DNA of 5,888 bases from Candidatus Ventricola intestinavium (GTDB lineage Bacteria; Bacillota; Clostridia; Christensenellales; Aristaeellaceae): positions 1 to 5,888 of the forward strand of contig DVMG01000065.1 of the NCBI GenBank assembly GCA_018715105.1, given 5' to 3'. The notes beneath the pieces were generated by a model. The model made no database searches. It had not been told where the DNA came from and saw only the letters and a program-made list of their open reading frames with translations. Shown here piece after piece: positions 5,729 through 5,888 of this stretch. The number at the start of each line of letters is the position of its first letter. The stretch's first letter is position 1. Position numbers and translations under genes: made by a program.

Positions 5729-5888
5729 ATTGGCCGAATCGGCCCGCTCACCCCGTACCATCATACGGTGCAGCCTGATAACGGGTCTGCGTCCCGTCCC
5801 CGTCTAATAAGATCCACGCCTTCTGCAAGGCATGCATCCGTTGGCAGGGCCCTTGGAAAGCCCATTCAAAAGCCCCTCTATGCCGCGC

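Larger units (their letters stand above)
5666..5888 (-). promoter_or_regulatory. T-box riboswitch leader, probably tRNA-Trp responsive (5' end outside window)
   Basis: A transcription-attenuation leader that binds uncharged tRNA and lets RNA polymerase read into the importer operon. The T-box sequence AUGAGUGGCACCACGG (5728-5713) is close to the consensus AGGGUGGNACCGCGG. Upstream lie a small hairpin at 5732-5744, a stem-III-like hairpin at 5749-5770, the motif GUUAUC (5782-5777), a hairpin at 5781-5797 and an imperfect 10-bp hairpin at 5811-5838 (stem II candidate). GAA-UGG-G (5867-5861) fits the specifier-loop pattern GAA-codon and would read Trp. The bulge UGGC fits tRNA with discriminator G73, as in bacterial tRNA-Trp. 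Most of stem I, its distal loop motifs and the promoter lie beyond the window. T-box identity is firm; the Trp assignment rests on two agreeing but short signals. Confidence 0.9.

Noticed and set aside
5814..5816. UGG at 5816-5814 as the T-box specifier codon
   Set aside because: It lies in the 3' arm of an imperfect 10-bp hairpin and is preceded by GGCG rather than GAA. The GAA-UGG at 5867-5862 fits better, though full stem I is needed to be certain.

Overview
The window reads as chromosomal DNA from a GC-rich member of the Bacillota, most likely a clostridial or Christensenellales-like gut anaerobe. This is inferred from strong AGGAGG-type ribosome binding sites, a T-box leader, a compact gene layout and the flavour of the protein families. 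No genus can be named from the sequence alone. There are six protein genes: three on the + strand in the left half and three on the - strand in the right half. The two groups converge near position 2790.

Left half (+). A PfkB-family sugar kinase, probably for 2-keto-3-deoxygluconate, opens the window and may start upstream of it. It is closed by a strong intrinsic terminator at 1085-1119. A spacer of about 110 bases follows, then a Gfo/Idh/MocA-family NAD(P)-dependent oxidoreductase with an excellent Shine-Dalgarno sequence. Directly behind it is a small MutT-type Nudix hydrolase whose Shine-Dalgarno sequence overlaps the oxidoreductase stop codon. The kinase and oxidoreductase suggest sugar or sugar-acid catabolism. 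The Nudix protein is probably a nucleotide-pool cleaning enzyme carried at the end of the operon.

Right half (-). Read from right to left, this is a complete three-gene ABC importer: a T-box leader, a secreted substrate-binding protein, a permease and an ATPase. The proteins belong to the amino-acid importer family typified by streptococcal TrpXYZ (substrate-binding protein COG2984, permease COG4120, ATPase COG1101).

The leader (5574-5888, running off the window edge) is the most informative non-coding element. It contains a T-box sequence, an antiterminator fold and a mutually exclusive 14-bp terminator followed by UUUUU. The bulge UGGC predicts a tRNA with discriminator G73, and a GAA-UGG sequence predicts a Trp specifier codon. 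Both agree with uncharged tRNA-Trp as the signal, so the importer is probably a tryptophan transporter switched on when charged tRNA-Trp is scarce. A 155-base spacer with a GC-rich hairpin separates the binding-protein gene from the permease gene and could set the ratio of the two products. No mobile element, CRISPR array, tRNA or rRNA gene was seen. Nothing here looks like a wholly undescribed system; the T-box-controlled importer is the point of greatest interest.
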